DNA of 40,115 bases, from positions 1-40,115 of the forward strand of contig CANJOS010000008.1 of assembly GCA_947476015.1 (NCBI GenBank), in the 5' to 3' direction. A program made the position numbers and the translations under genes. The stretch comes from Comamonadaceae bacterium (GTDB lineage: Bacteria > Pseudomonadota > Gammaproteobacteria > Burkholderiales > Burkholderiaceae_C). Of this stretch, positions 16,712 to 25,627 are shown one piece after another. Each line of letters opens with the position of its first letter. The stretch's first letter is position 1. The notes under the pieces are model-generated. The model was given only the letters and a program-made list of their open reading frames with translations, had not been told where the DNA came from and searched no databases.

Positions 16712-17686
16712 CTACTTCCTGCGCCAATCTTCGACCCATCCCCAAATTCCACGTCTGAATGACAACACGCAGATCACAAAAATAGCGCCTTGAATGAGCG
16801 TCATCCAAGAACCTAGACTGGCTAGATATGAGCTTAAACCAACCATAATGAAGGCCCCGAGGATAGGCCCCAACAAAGTCCCTAAGCCTCCGATCAAAGT
16901 CATGAGAATGATTTCCCCTGACAGCCCCCAATAAACATCATTCAATGTTGCCAGTTGTAAAACAATGGCTTTGGTTGCCCCAGCAACGCCCGCCAAAGCC
17001 GCGGACAAGGTAAATGCTAGGAGTTTGATGCGATTGACTTTGTAGCCCAAGGAAATAGCCCGGGGTTCATTCTCACGAATAGCTTTCAAGGCGTGGCCAA
17101 ATGGTGAATTCACAGCCCTGTAAATGACGAAAAAACCAAGCATGCAAATCGCCATCACAAAATAATAAATGGCGTAAGGGTTTTCAAGGTTAATGAGCCC
17201 AAACAAACGCCCTCTTGGAACGGCTTGAATGCCGTCCTCACCTCCGGAAAAATCACTGGCTTGAACGTAAAAAAAGAAAAGCAATTGGGCCAACGCAAGC
17301 GTGACCATTGCAAAATAAATGCCCTGACGGCGTATGGCCAACGCACCGATGATCCATCCCACCAGCGTAGCTGCTGCAGTGCCAAAGATCAGAGCGACCT
17401 CTGGGGTGATGGCCCAAAATTTCAAGGTGTGGGCCGTGATGTATGAGGCCGTTCCAAAAAAGGCAGCGTGTCCGAAAGAGAGCAGACCTGTATAACCAAA
17501 GAGCAAGTTAAAAGAAGCTGCCAGCAATGCGAAACACAGTGCCTTCATCACGAAAATGGGGTAAATGCCCACAAATGGCACGATGAGGAGTAACAACAAT
17601 AATGCTGCGATGAGGACATGAACACCATCGATTGCACCTTTTACGTCATGCGAAAGTTTGCTTGTTTCGGCAGAAGAATCGCTCAT
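16712..17686 (-). CDS. ABC transporter permease (LivM-like)
   Basis: A 324-residue hydrophobic permease with the LivM blocks AASFNLLFGYTGLLSFGHAAFFG (split around residues 57-79), IRENEPRAISLGY and LIGGLGTLLGPILGA. Its gene overlaps livH by 4 bases and ends the second ABC operon. It would pair with the LivH-like permease just upstream and the LivF/LivG ATPases. The gap to the next gene downstream is 174 bases and contains a GC-rich palindrome but no clear terminator, so some read-through into the acyl-CoA dehydrogenase operon is possible. Confidence 0.92.
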   Translation of the reverse strand: MSDSSAETSKLSHDVKGAIDGVHVLIAALLLLLLIVPFVGIYPIFVMKALCFALLAASFNLLFGYTGLLSFGHAAFFGTASYITAHTLKFWAITPEVALIFGTAAATLVGWIIGALAIRRQGIYFAMVTLALAQLLFFFYVQASDFSGGEDGIQAVPRGRLFGLINLENPYAIYYFVMAICMLGFFVIYRAVNSPFGHALKAIRENEPRAISLGYKVNRIKLLAFTLSAALAGVAGATKAIVLQLATLNDVYWGLSGEIILMTLIGGLGTLLGPILGAFIMVGLSSYLASLGSWMTLIQGAIFVICVLSFRRGIWGWVEDWRRK

Positions 17687-18570
17687 GATTTTTTACCAAA
17701 CAAACCGGACGGTTTCACCATCAGGACCAAGGCCATGATCAGAAAAATGACAGTGGTTGAAGCTTGTGGATAAAAAACTTTGGTCATGCCTTCTGCAAGA
17801 CCCAAGGCATAGCCACTGAAAATGGCACCCCCTATCGATCCCATACCACCGATCACCACAACAGCAAAAACCACAATGATGGTGTTGGTTCCCATCGAGG
17901 AACTCACTTGATAAATAGGCGCTGCCATCACTCCAGCAAAGGCAGCCAACAATACGCCAACGCCATAGGTCAGCGTCATCATCCTAGGAACACGGACGCC
18001 AAAAGCTTGAACCAAGGAGGGGTTCTCAGTCGCAGCTCGTAAGTAAGAACCCAGCTTGGTTTTTTCAATCACCAGCCATGTGACCAAACACACCACCACT
18101 GAAACACAAATGACCCACAGACGGTAGTTAGGCAAAAACATAAAGCCCAAATTCCTTCGCCCTTGCAAGGCTTCTGGAATGGCATAGGGCAAACCTGAAA
18201 CACCGAAGCCTTGCCGAAATGCACCTTCAATCAACAAAGCCAAGCCAAAGGTCAGAAGCAAGCCATAAACAGGATCGAGTTTTTTAATCTTTCTCAAAAA
18301 GAACCATTCGATGAACATTCCAGTGAAGGCCACAAGAACAGGCACAACAACCAGTGCGGCCCAATAGTTGAGGTCTAAGAATTTCAAAGCCAACCAAGCA
18401 CAAAAAGCACCCATCATGTATTGGGCGCCATGTGCAAAATTAATCACATTCAAAAGTCCGAAAATAATGGCCAGACCCAAGCTCAACAATGCATAAAAAG
18501 ACCCATTGATGAGCCCAATGAACAATTGACCGTAAAAAGCCTGAGAGGGAATTCCAAAAATTTCAGTCAT
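17683..18570 (-). CDS. ABC transporter permease (LivH-like)
   Basis: A 295-residue inner-membrane permease with LivH segments GLAIIFGLLNVINFAHGAQYM (split near 32-52), LGSYLRAATENPSLVQAFGV and IGGMGSIGGAIFSGYALGL. Six bases after the LivF stop and overlapping the LivM gene by 4 bases, it forms the channel of the second branched-chain-type importer. It is clearly diverged from the LivH-like gene at 7408-8286, so the two importers are not a recent duplication. Confidence 0.92.
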   Translation of the reverse strand: MTEIFGIPSQAFYGQLFIGLINGSFYALLSLGLAIIFGLLNVINFAHGAQYMMGAFCAWLALKFLDLNYWAALVVVPVLVAFTGMFIEWFFLRKIKKLDPVYGLLLTFGLALLIEGAFRQGFGVSGLPYAIPEALQGRRNLGFMFLPNYRLWVICVSVVVCLVTWLVIEKTKLGSYLRAATENPSLVQAFGVRVPRMMTLTYGVGVLLAAFAGVMAAPIYQVSSSMGTNTIIVVFAVVVIGGMGSIGGAIFSGYALGLAEGMTKVFYPQASTTVIFLIMALVLMVKPSGLFGKKS

Positions 18571-18576
18571 GCTGGC

Positions 18577-19299
18577 TCAAACGCTCAAATATTTATCGAT
18601 TTGATCCAAGACTTTCGGATCCTCAATGTCTTTGCGACTGAATTGATCAACCACTGCACCCTGCTCCACTACATAAAAATGATCAGAAATTTGAGATGCA
18701 AAATTAAAATTTTGCTCAACCAGCAAAACCGTAAAGCCCAGTTTTTTCAACTGCTGAATTGCAAAGGCAATTTGTTGAACAATGACGGGAGCCAAACCTT
18801 CTGTAGGTTCATCCAGCAGTAAAAAATGAGCACCTGTTCTCAAAATTCTGGCAATTGCCAACATTTGCTGTTCACCTCCAGACAACTTTGTTCCCTGACT
18901 GTTTCGACGCTCTAGCAAATTGGGGAAAAGCTGGTGAATGGCATCAATGCTCATACCGCCTGGCTTGATGATGGGCGGCAACAGTAAATTTTCATGGACT
19001 GACAAACTGGCAAAAATCCCACGTTCTTCTGGACAGTAAGCAACACCCTTTCTTGCCACTTCATCAGGAGAGTAAGTCACAATGTCATGGCCTTCAAAAT
19101 AAAGATGCCCTGTTCGCTTTCCAACCAACCCCATAATGCTTCTCAAGGTACTGGTTTTACCTGCGCCGTTTCGCCCAATCAAGGTTGCAATTTCACCCTT
19201 ATTAACCGAAAAGTTCATGCCATGCAAAACTTTTGACTCGCCATACCAAGCTTGCAGGTCTCTAACTTCTAGGATAGATGGTGCGTTGGCTGGCGTCAT
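18577..19299 (-). CDS. ABC transporter ATPase (LivF-like)
   Basis: From ATG 19299 this is a 240-residue ATPase with Walker A GRNGAGKT (42-49), the LivF-type CPEERGIFASLSV segment, signature LSGGEQQMLAIAR and Walker B FLLLDEPTEGLAP. AGGTG six bases upstream supports 19299 over a GTG at 19308. The ATG follows the LivG stop by one base, so translation is probably coupled. It powers the second importer with LivG, LivH and LivM. Confidence 0.92.
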   Translation of the reverse strand: MTPANAPSILEVRDLQAWYGESKVLHGMNFSVNKGEIATLIGRNGAGKTSTLRSIMGLVGKRTGHLYFEGHDIVTYSPDEVARKGVAYCPEERGIFASLSVHENLLLPPIIKPGGMSIDAIHQLFPNLLERRNSQGTKLSGGEQQMLAIARILRTGAHFLLLDEPTEGLAPVIVQQIAFAIQQLKKLGFTVLLVEQNFNFASQISDHFYVVEQGAVVDQFSRKDIEDPKVLDQIDKYLSV

Positions 19300-19300
19300 A

Positions 19301-20056
19301 TCAAGCACCTATGTAGGCGGTTCTCACTTGCGGATTTGCAGAGACTTCGATATAGGATCCCTCTGCCAAAATCTGCCCTCGCGCCAAAACCGTAATCCAG
19401 TCAGACAGGTCCTCCACAACTTTCAAATTATGTTCCACCATCAACACCGTTCGACCAACGGCAGCTTCTCTGATCAAAGTCATGATGCGTTCGATGTCTT
19501 CTCGGCCTAGGCCTGCCATCGGTTCATCCAGCAGCATGACTTGAGGATTCAAGGCTAAGGTGGTTGCAAATTCGAGTGCTCTTTTCCTGCCATATGACAG
19601 ATCAGAGGCGGTGTGTGTTCTAAAATCTTGCAAGCCTACTGCAGTAATCAACTCATCCACTTTGTCGCTGAGTCCCTCTAAACATCGGTCTGAACGCCAG
19701 AAGTCATAGTGCAAATTCAGAGGTCTTTGAAGAGCGATGCGAACATTTTCGCGAACACTGAGGTGTCCAAAGGTGGATGAAATTTGGAAAGACCTGACCA
19801 AACCGCGTGTGGCAATGTCCGCAGGGTCATCCCGTGTGATGTCTTTTCCGTTGAAAAATATTTTTCCTGAGGTCACCGTCAGAAAACGTGTCAATAGATT
19901 GAAAACAGTGGACTTGCCAGCGCCATTCGGCCCTATCATGGCATGAATCGAACCGCGCCGAACTTGCAGGTCGACACCTGAGACAGCCTTAAAACCCTGA
20001 AATTCCTTGGTCAAACCAAGGGTTTTAATCACAAATTCATCCGTAACAGACGTCAT
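19301..20056 (-). CDS. ABC transporter ATPase (LivG-like)
   Basis: A 251-residue ATPase with Walker A GPNGAGKST (42-50), RSFQISSTFGHLSVRENV, the degenerate signature LSYGRKRALEFA usual in LivG proteins and Walker B VMLLDEPMAGLG. The start overlaps the stop of the small kinase-partner gene by 4 bases. Kinase-pair and transporter genes therefore share one message, which suggests that import and kinase steps serve the same substrate. Confidence 0.92.
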   Translation of the reverse strand: MTSVTDEFVIKTLGLTKEFQGFKAVSGVDLQVRRGSIHAMIGPNGAGKSTVFNLLTRFLTVTSGKIFFNGKDITRDDPADIATRGLVRSFQISSTFGHLSVRENVRIALQRPLNLHYDFWRSDRCLEGLSDKVDELITAVGLQDFRTHTASDLSYGRKRALEFATTLALNPQVMLLDEPMAGLGREDIERIMTLIREAAVGRTVLMVEHNLKVVEDLSDWITVLARGQILAEGSYIEVSANPQVRTAYIGA

Positions 20057-20583
20057 CGATTTTTCTCAGCAACTTCTACAAAATGAGGCACTTCTTTAGG
20101 CGAAGGATCAAAACCCAAAGGCAAATACCAAGCCCTGTCAAAAGTAATGCGATCGACGCTCATCTCCAAGACCAAAGTTTCGAGTTTTCTGCGAATACTT
20201 TCTTCATACGAAGCGGACTCTCGAATGACTTCACGCACAACGGCGGCAATTTCAAAGGCAGCCAATCGAATCACATTTGATTTCAATTCATGCGATGACA
20301 GAACTGCTGTGCCCGTTTCAATCGAAGACTCTAACAGCGACTTATTTTCTGGTGAGATGATCGCACCAGAATTTTGAATTGCTCTTGCCAAGGCCAAATT
20401 ATCCCGAAGTTCAAATGTTTCGCGGTAACATAAAAAATCAAGACGTCCTCTGACAAACTCTAAGTAATCTACAACCAATTTCAGTTGCTCAGCAGCTAAA
20501 GGATCATTGGGATTGATGGCAGGCGCGACAACATCAGTCAGAGATTTGACAGCGGCACGAAGGCCATTTTCTGTGACATCCAT
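20053..20583 (-). CDS. Small helical kinase-partner protein, paralog 1 (LvaB-like position)
   Basis: A 176-residue, largely helical protein with no signal peptide or membrane segment. It shares with the proteins at 23822-24358 and 29605-30141 an N-terminal block (AVKSLTDVVAPAI, then PLAAEQLKLV, residues 11-38) and a C-terminal block RAWYLPLGFDP (about 150-160); the middle is poorly conserved. It overlaps the stop of the phosphotransferase gene by one base, and its ribosome binding site is inside that gene's last codons, so the two are translationally coupled. In Pseudomonas putida the small LvaB works with kinase LvaA on 4-hydroxyvaleryl-CoA; an equivalent partner role is inferred. A remote link to the DUF6285 group is possible but unverified. 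Confidence 0.75.
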   Translation of the reverse strand: MDVTENGLRAAVKSLTDVVAPAINPNDPLAAEQLKLVVDYLEFVRGRLDFLCYRETFELRDNLALARAIQNSGAIISPENKSLLESSIETGTAVLSSHELKSNVIRLAAFEIAAVVREVIRESASYEESIRRKLETLVLEMSVDRITFDRAWYLPLGFDPSPKEVPHFVEVAEKNR

Positions 20584-21800
20584 TACAAACGCTCCTTTAA
20601 CAAGCGGGCGAGATCCAAGGACACTGCGGGTGCAATACCCTTTACGCGCGTCAGCAAAATATCTTGATGTGATTTACCGAGACGTGCAACGCGATAGGCC
20701 GTGGCCATGGCGGAACACAAAATTTGATAGGAATTTAAAACTTTGTAATAGTAAAGTCGATCAGGATCAACACTCAATCCTGATGCATCCTCGTATCGTT
20801 TATAAAATTCATTCAATGGAACTAGGCCACACACGTAATAAGTTTGACCGTCCTCAGAATAATGACCCATGGTAGTTTGAGTAGTCCAAGCCAAATCTCG
20901 GTGGCGATCACCAATATGCCCTCGCTCCCAATCTAACCATGCGGTCATTTGCCCCGTGGCTTCTTCAAACAGAAAGTTACCGCTTCGATAGTCGCCATGA
21001 ACAATGCTGGCATGGTCTAAGGTGGGTAAATTACGCTCAAGCCAATTAGACGCCACCTCCATGAGCGCGTAGTCCTCACCCCGATCTTCTTCCCAAATTC
21101 GACGGCCACGATTGAGCTGCCAAAGAGCGCTTTGAGTACCTCCAATTTGGGGATGATCCATGGTTGTGAAAACCTTGTCTTCGGTCTTCATGCTGTGAAT
21201 CGTGCCAAGATGTTTGATGAATTGTGGCGCTAATTGTTTTCTCAACTCGGGGCCAAACACAGTTCCCAAACCACTCACCTTGCCTGTGGCGGTAGTTTTA
21301 GGCTTTGTCACGCCATCTGCAAAGGCATAAATCAGGGCAGGTTCTGGAAACCACTCTCCCTTTGGATCTAACCAAAATACACGAGGAACGGGAATGATGC
21401 CTTCAAACAGATTCAACAATTCAAACTCACGGGCTCGACTGGTGGTGTTCGATGACTCCGAAGGGTCCATTCGAATGACCAAGCGGTCGACGCTGGGTCC
21501 ACGCCTTGGATCAATCCAATGCAAGGTAAATCCCATTTGGATTTTGGAAACGCCGCCCGTGAACCAGGATTGATCCCTCACTTGAAAATCACCTTGGATC
21601 TTTTCTTCCAGCATCTTTTGCAGACAGGTTGAAAGTTCTGCCAAGGTGGGCCGTCTGTAAGGGGGACTGCTCCTAAGTCGCATCTTACGAACCAACAACT
21701 CATCCGTTTCCCGCTCGCCTGGGTAACGTCGACTGATGTCTTGAATAAACGCCTCGGACGGATTGTCTCGATTATCGAAATTACCCATTGAACCGAACAT
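20583..21800 (-). CDS. Large phosphotransferase-family kinase, paralog 1
   Basis: A 405-residue APH-fold kinase. It has an N-terminal helical extension (RRYPGERETDELLVRKM, 24-40), a nucleotide loop GGVSKIQ (82-88), VIRMDPSES (108-116), PEPALIYAFADGVTKP (152-167), catalytic HGDYRSGNFLF (268-278, Asp270 and Asn275) and LDWERGHIGDRHRDLAW (289-305, Asp290). Compared with the kinase at 14238-15287 it is about 55 residues longer, has SK instead of SN in the loop, and Met where that enzyme has the Lys of VLRK. It lies between the binding-protein gene and its small partner, inside an ABC transporter operon. The likely role is phosphorylation of an imported hydroxyacid or its CoA ester (inference). 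Confidence 0.83.
   Translation of the reverse strand: MFGSMGNFDNRDNPSEAFIQDISRRYPGERETDELLVRKMRLRSSPPYRRPTLAELSTCLQKMLEEKIQGDFQVRDQSWFTGGVSKIQMGFTLHWIDPRRGPSVDRLVIRMDPSESSNTTSRAREFELLNLFEGIIPVPRVFWLDPKGEWFPEPALIYAFADGVTKPKTTATGKVSGLGTVFGPELRKQLAPQFIKHLGTIHSMKTEDKVFTTMDHPQIGGTQSALWQLNRGRRIWEEDRGEDYALMEVASNWLERNLPTLDHASIVHGDYRSGNFLFEEATGQMTAWLDWERGHIGDRHRDLAWTTQTTMGHYSEDGQTYYVCGLVPLNEFYKRYEDASGLSVDPDRLYYYKVLNSYQILCSAMATAYRVARLGKSHQDILLTRVKGIAPAVSLDLARLLKERL
20592..20597 (-). promoter_or_regulatory. Ribosome binding site inside the kinase gene (coupling, pair 1)
   Basis: AAGGAG on the minus strand lies within the last codons of the kinase gene (Lys-Glu-Arg-Leu-stop), 8 bases before the ATG of the small partner gene at 20583. 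Pairs 2 and 3 have the same arrangement. Confidence 0.6.
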
Positions 21801-21842
21801 ACAAAATCCTCGTCGACTGAAGCAAAAAATTTTTACAAGCGC

Positions 21843-23063
21843 TCAACGTTTGACCAAAGAGCATTCTTCAGGTGAAGCGGGCCTGAAAGCCTTTTCTGCA
21901 GGAATTCTTTGAACCAACTTTAAATAATCCCAAGGTGCCTTGGATTCTTCAGGTCGCTTAACTTCCATCACAAACATATCATGCATATGACGCCCATCAG
22001 CGCGAATGGTTCCGACACCAAATAAGGGATCGTCTGTGCGCAGCTCTTTCATTTTAGAAACCACTTGTGGTCCAACTCGCGTACCCGCAGCAGTGGTGGC
22101 TTTCAAATAATGCAGAACTGAAGCGTAGACACCGGCTTGAACATCTGATGGATAGTCTCCGCCATTTCGTTGCGCAAATCTACGAGCAAAATTGCGCTTT
22201 CCTTCATCAATATCCCAATAGAAAGCGGTTGTAGCTATCAACCCACGAGAAGCTTTGAGCCCTAAGCTATGGATATCGTTGATAAAAATAGCCAGTGCGA
22301 CCAATTTTTGTCCCCCATCGGTAATTCCAAATTCACCCGCTTGCTTTACAGCATTCACAAAATCATTCCCGCCCATGGCCAAGCCTACAATTTTTGCCTT
22401 GGATGCTTGTGCTTGCAATAAGAACGATGAGTAATCTTGAGTGTTAAAGGCCGGTCGGTTACTGCCAATGACCTTGGCACCAGCAGCCAACGCAAATCTA
22501 CTGGCCACGGCCTCCAATCCAAGACCACCCGCATAATCGGCTGTTATGAAAAACCAAGTATCACCGCCGCGTTCAACTGCCGCCGTCGCAGTGTTTCTGC
22601 CCAATGACCAAAGGTCGAAGGTCCAATGGACGGTGTTAGGCGAGCATTCCTTGCCCGTCAATGAATCATGACCACCGCCAGAAACTAAAAATGCAGCATT
22701 GCTGTTTCTGACCAAGAAATTAACGGCCAATGCAACAGCAGAGTTAGGGACATCCACAATGGCACTGACACCCTCGTCCAACCACTTGCGAGTCACGCTC
22801 GAACCAATGTCTGCTTTGTTCTGATGATCGGCAGAGATCACTTCAATTTTAAAGGGCAACCTGCCAGCACTTTTCTCAAAATCTTCAACAGCCATCTGTG
22901 CGGCCACCACAGAGCCTTTGCCACTCCATGCAGAGAACCCACTTTGCATGTCAGTCAACACACCAATTTTCACTGGCGCATTGGACTGAGCAATTCCTGA
23001 GCCCGCAGTGAGGCCTAACAAAGCGAATGAAAGACACCAAGATAAAGCACGCATTTTCTTCAT
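21843..23063 (-). CDS. ABC transporter substrate-binding protein (LivK-like)
   Basis: From ATG 23063 the protein has 406 residues with a Sec signal peptide (MKKMRALSWC..., hydrophobic core, GIA cleavage near residue 25). The mature part starts PVKIGVLTDMQSGFS and is a type I periplasmic binding protein of the amide/branched-chain group. The charged MSF... start blocks of classical LivK are absent, as in receptors for organic acids. AAAGG 7 bases upstream supports the start; the longer frame to 23114 is unsupported. It is separated from its ATPase and permease genes by a kinase pair, which is unusual. Confidence 0.9.
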   Translation of the reverse strand: MKKMRALSWCLSFALLGLTAGSGIAQSNAPVKIGVLTDMQSGFSAWSGKGSVVAAQMAVEDFEKSAGRLPFKIEVISADHQNKADIGSSVTRKWLDEGVSAIVDVPNSAVALAVNFLVRNSNAAFLVSGGGHDSLTGKECSPNTVHWTFDLWSLGRNTATAAVERGGDTWFFITADYAGGLGLEAVASRFALAAGAKVIGSNRPAFNTQDYSSFLLQAQASKAKIVGLAMGGNDFVNAVKQAGEFGITDGGQKLVALAIFINDIHSLGLKASRGLIATTAFYWDIDEGKRNFARRFAQRNGGDYPSDVQAGVYASVLHYLKATTAAGTRVGPQVVSKMKELRTDDPLFGVGTIRADGRHMHDMFVMEVKRPEESKAPWDYLKLVQRIPAEKAFRPASPEECSLVKR

Positions 23064-23193
23064 GATTAAACCTTTCGAATCAATGGACAAATATTCACAA
23101 AATCTAAATCGCATGGAGGGACAAAAAACTTGTACACATCATTACTTTATGCTGAAGAAGTATCGGCTCATACTAGGCAAAACCCTTGAAACA

Positions 23194-23802
23194 TTAGCTT
23201 TCCAATGATCGAAAGTCGGCAAGCGTTTCGTTCAAGCTGTCCAATCGCAAAGCTTCAAATGATTCCCCGCTGAGACGAGTCACTGAACAGTGATTCAAAT
23301 GAAATTTGCCATACCTAATTTCAGACAGCCCCAAAACTGCAGATACGAATGTTTTGGTCGTCACGCCGTGGGTGAAAACAGCAATTCGTTGCCCCTTTTC
23401 ACCTTCAAAGATACGTCGATAGGCACTGTAAACATTCCGCATGAAAACTTCTGGGTCATGACCATAAAATTGGAGGGGTGATGCCATAAATCGGGCCAAG
23501 TTTTCTGCCGATTCCTCTTGACGCATTGTTTCTATAGATCGATATCGATCAGACGGATAGTCAACTTCTGCCAACCCCTCAAATATTTCAATATCCAGAT
23601 TCAATAATTTGGCCAAGGGTGTTGCAGTGTCAATTGCACGCCTTTGTGGGCTAGAAACAATTCGATCGATACCCTCATCGACCAGTTTTTCTGCCAACGA
23701 AAAAGCATGTTGCATGCCTTGTGTATCTAAGGGTGGATCCCCTGGACACAATGAATGATTCTCGTCGGGGCGACCGTGTCGAATGATCAATAAATGTTTC
23801 AT
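23194..23802 (-). CDS. Histidine phosphatase family protein (phosphoglycerate mutase-like)
   Basis: From ATG 23802 the protein has 202 residues with the histidine-phosphatase motif RHGRPDEN (8-15, catalytic His9), SSPQRRAIDTA (50-60, phosphate-binding Arg), proton donor candidate Glu79 in GLAEVDY and the second His145 in FTHG. Such enzymes remove phosphate from small metabolites or proteins. The frame is open to 23832, overlapping the preceding gene by 11 bases, and that longer start cannot be excluded. It directly follows a kinase/partner pair and precedes a transporter gene. It may therefore recycle the phosphorylated intermediate or clear a dead-end product (inference). Confidence 0.87.
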   Translation of the reverse strand: MKHLLIIRHGRPDENHSLCPGDPPLDTQGMQHAFSLAEKLVDEGIDRIVSSPQRRAIDTATPLAKLLNLDIEIFEGLAEVDYPSDRYRSIETMRQEESAENLARFMASPLQFYGHDPEVFMRNVYSAYRRIFEGEKGQRIAVFTHGVTTKTFVSAVLGLSEIRYGKFHLNHCSVTRLSGESFEALRLDSLNETLADFRSLES

Positions 23803-23821
23803 GTTCACTTTAAGCAAAGAA

Positions 23822-24358
23822 TCAACGGTCATTCATTTGGAAGACCTGGTCAATCGGCGGCACCATCTCAGGTTTTGACTCCCATCCCTGTGGCAAAAAC
23901 CAAGCTCTTTGGGCATCCAAAAACGCTTTACTACCTGACAAAATGACCTTTTCAATCCGCTTTCTCAATTCATGGTCCACCGTCGCTGTCGTCCGAACCA
24001 AAGCCGTCAATAGGGCTGCGAGTTTTTGTGAACAAGCTTGCAAGTCAAAGTCTCTTGTTGATGACAATTTTTGGAGTTCACGCGCTTTGGCCAAGGTTTC
24101 ATCTAAAGCAAGTGAAATTGCTGGAGAAACCAAGTTTGCATCGACTTTCACCTGCTCTGACATCTCTATGTAATGACTTAGTTCAAATTGATGACGATCG
24201 TGAGCATATGCATGACGACTCAAAATCAACTGCAGATACTTCGAAACAAGCTTGGTTTGTTCATGCGCCAGAGGATGATTCGGGTCAATGGCGTCATAAA
24301 TCACCTCGTCCAAGGCTCGGATTGCAGCACGCAGTGCGTTATCAGTGTGGTCGGCCAT
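23822..24358 (-). CDS. Small helical kinase-partner protein, paralog 2
   Basis: A 178-residue soluble, mostly helical protein of unknown function, paralogous to 20053-20583. It shows LRAAIRALDEVI and PLAHEQTKLV near the N-terminus and AQRAWFLPQGWESKP near the C-terminus. The start overlaps the kinase stop by one base; GGAGG (24366-24370) inside the kinase's final codons serves as ribosome binding site. The constant pairing with the kinase suggests a complex, as for LvaA/LvaB. The middle third is weakly conserved between the three copies, pointing to old duplications. Confidence 0.75.
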   Translation of the reverse strand: MADHTDNALRAAIRALDEVIYDAIDPNHPLAHEQTKLVSKYLQLILSRHAYAHDRHQFELSHYIEMSEQVKVDANLVSPAISLALDETLAKARELQKLSSTRDFDLQACSQKLAALLTALVRTTATVDHELRKRIEKVILSGSKAFLDAQRAWFLPQGWESKPEMVPPIDQVFQMNDR

Positions 24359-25614
24359 CAGAGACCCTCCTCAAGGATTGCAACTCGCAAGTCTTCGGAA
24401 ATCTGGTAAGCAGCACCTTCAATCCAGGACAACAAAATATCTTGGTGTGAGCGGCCTAACCTCGCCACACGATAGCCGGTTCCCAGAACAGATGCAATCA
24501 GTTGGAAGCTGTTCATGATCCGGTAATAACGAAGCCGTTTAGCATCAACTTTCAAGCCTGAAGCTAATTCATACTGCTCATAAAAATCATCCAAAGGTAC
24601 CAGTCCAGAAACTAAAAATGTCGTCCTGTCCTCATCATAATTTCCAAAAAGCGGCGTGGTAATCCATGCTAAATCGCGGTGACGATCTCCGAGGTATCCT
24701 CGCTCCCAATCCAGCCATGCCGTGATTTTTCCAGTGTCTTCATCAAACAAGAAGTTCCCTGCTCGATAATCCCCGTGCAATACGCTCACAGTGTCAAGCA
24801 GCGGCAGGTTTCGTTCTAGCCAATTACTGGCAATTTCCATGATGGGGAGATCTTCGGCACGGTCTTCTTCCCATATGCGCCTGGCCCTGTTGAGTTGCCA
24901 AAGCGCACTGTCAGAAGTTCCTAGTCTAGGAATATCGAATGCGCTAAAATCTGAACTTGAATAGTCGAACGTGTGAATGGCTGCCAAATGAGCAACAAAT
25001 TGCGGGCCTAAGAGAGGTCTCAATCGAGTTCCGAAGTCATTGCCTACGCCAGAAATCCGGCCCTCCACTGCTTTAGGCTTGGTCACTCCTGTCGCAAATG
25101 CATAAATCAATGAGGGCTCTGGAAACCATTTTCCCTCGGCATCGACCCAATAAACACGGGGCACTGGAAGAGTTTTAGCAAATGCACGAATCAATTGCGA
25201 TTCACGCATTCGACTGGTAGCGTTCAAAGATTCCTGAGGCTCCATTCGAATGACGAGTTCTGTGCTAACTCGCCCTTGCTCAGGGTCATGCCAGTTCAAT
25301 TCAAACGCCAATTGTATTTTTGAACCGCCGCCGGTCATCCAACGCAATCTTGAGACCTCGAAATCCCCTTGGACATGCGCTTTCAGAAAGGCATCTATGT
25401 AAGATGCAAAATCTTTCAAATTTGTTGCAGGTCTTCTTGGGTGGTGGCGATGCTGCATTTTTCGAGTGAGCATCGCATCAAATTCACGCTCCGTAGGAAA
25501 GCGCTCGCGCATAGCCTGAATAAAATCATCTGATGGCGCGTCTCGAACTGAGTGATCAGTCTCGAAAATATTTTGCAGATGAAATAAGCCTGGATCATGG
25601 TTTGGCGTTGTCAT
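24358..25614 (-). CDS. Large phosphotransferase-family kinase, paralog 2
   Basis: A 418-residue APH-fold kinase with RERFPTEREFDAMLTRKM (36-53), loop GGGSKIQ (95-101), VIRMEPQES (121-129), PEPSLIYAFATGVTKP (166-181), catalytic HGDYRAGNFLF (280-290, Asp282, Asn287) and LDWERGYLGDRHRDLAW (301-317). It lies 13 bases after a DHSWG-motif gene and is coupled to the small partner gene. The same three-gene order recurs at 29605-32451 on the other side of the TRAP genes. The conserved EEDR(A/G)ED stretch before the catalytic loop is shared with the other two copies and may help define the substrate site. Confidence 0.83.
   Translation of the reverse strand: MTTPNHDPGLFHLQNIFETDHSVRDAPSDDFIQAMRERFPTEREFDAMLTRKMQHRHHPRRPATNLKDFASYIDAFLKAHVQGDFEVSRLRWMTGGGSKIQLAFELNWHDPEQGRVSTELVIRMEPQESLNATSRMRESQLIRAFAKTLPVPRVYWVDAEGKWFPEPSLIYAFATGVTKPKAVEGRISGVGNDFGTRLRPLLGPQFVAHLAAIHTFDYSSSDFSAFDIPRLGTSDSALWQLNRARRIWEEDRAEDLPIMEIASNWLERNLPLLDTVSVLHGDYRAGNFLFDEDTGKITAWLDWERGYLGDRHRDLAWITTPLFGNYDEDRTTFLVSGLVPLDDFYEQYELASGLKVDAKRLRYYRIMNSFQLIASVLGTGYRVARLGRSHQDILLSWIEGAAYQISEDLRVAILEEGL
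24366..24370 (-). promoter_or_regulatory. Ribosome binding site inside the kinase gene (coupling, pair 2)
   Basis: GGAGG on the minus strand lies in the codons for the kinase's terminal Glu-Glu-Gly-Leu, 7 bases before the ATG of the small partner gene at 24358. Confidence 0.6.
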
Positions 25615-25627
25615 GATAAATGTCTCC

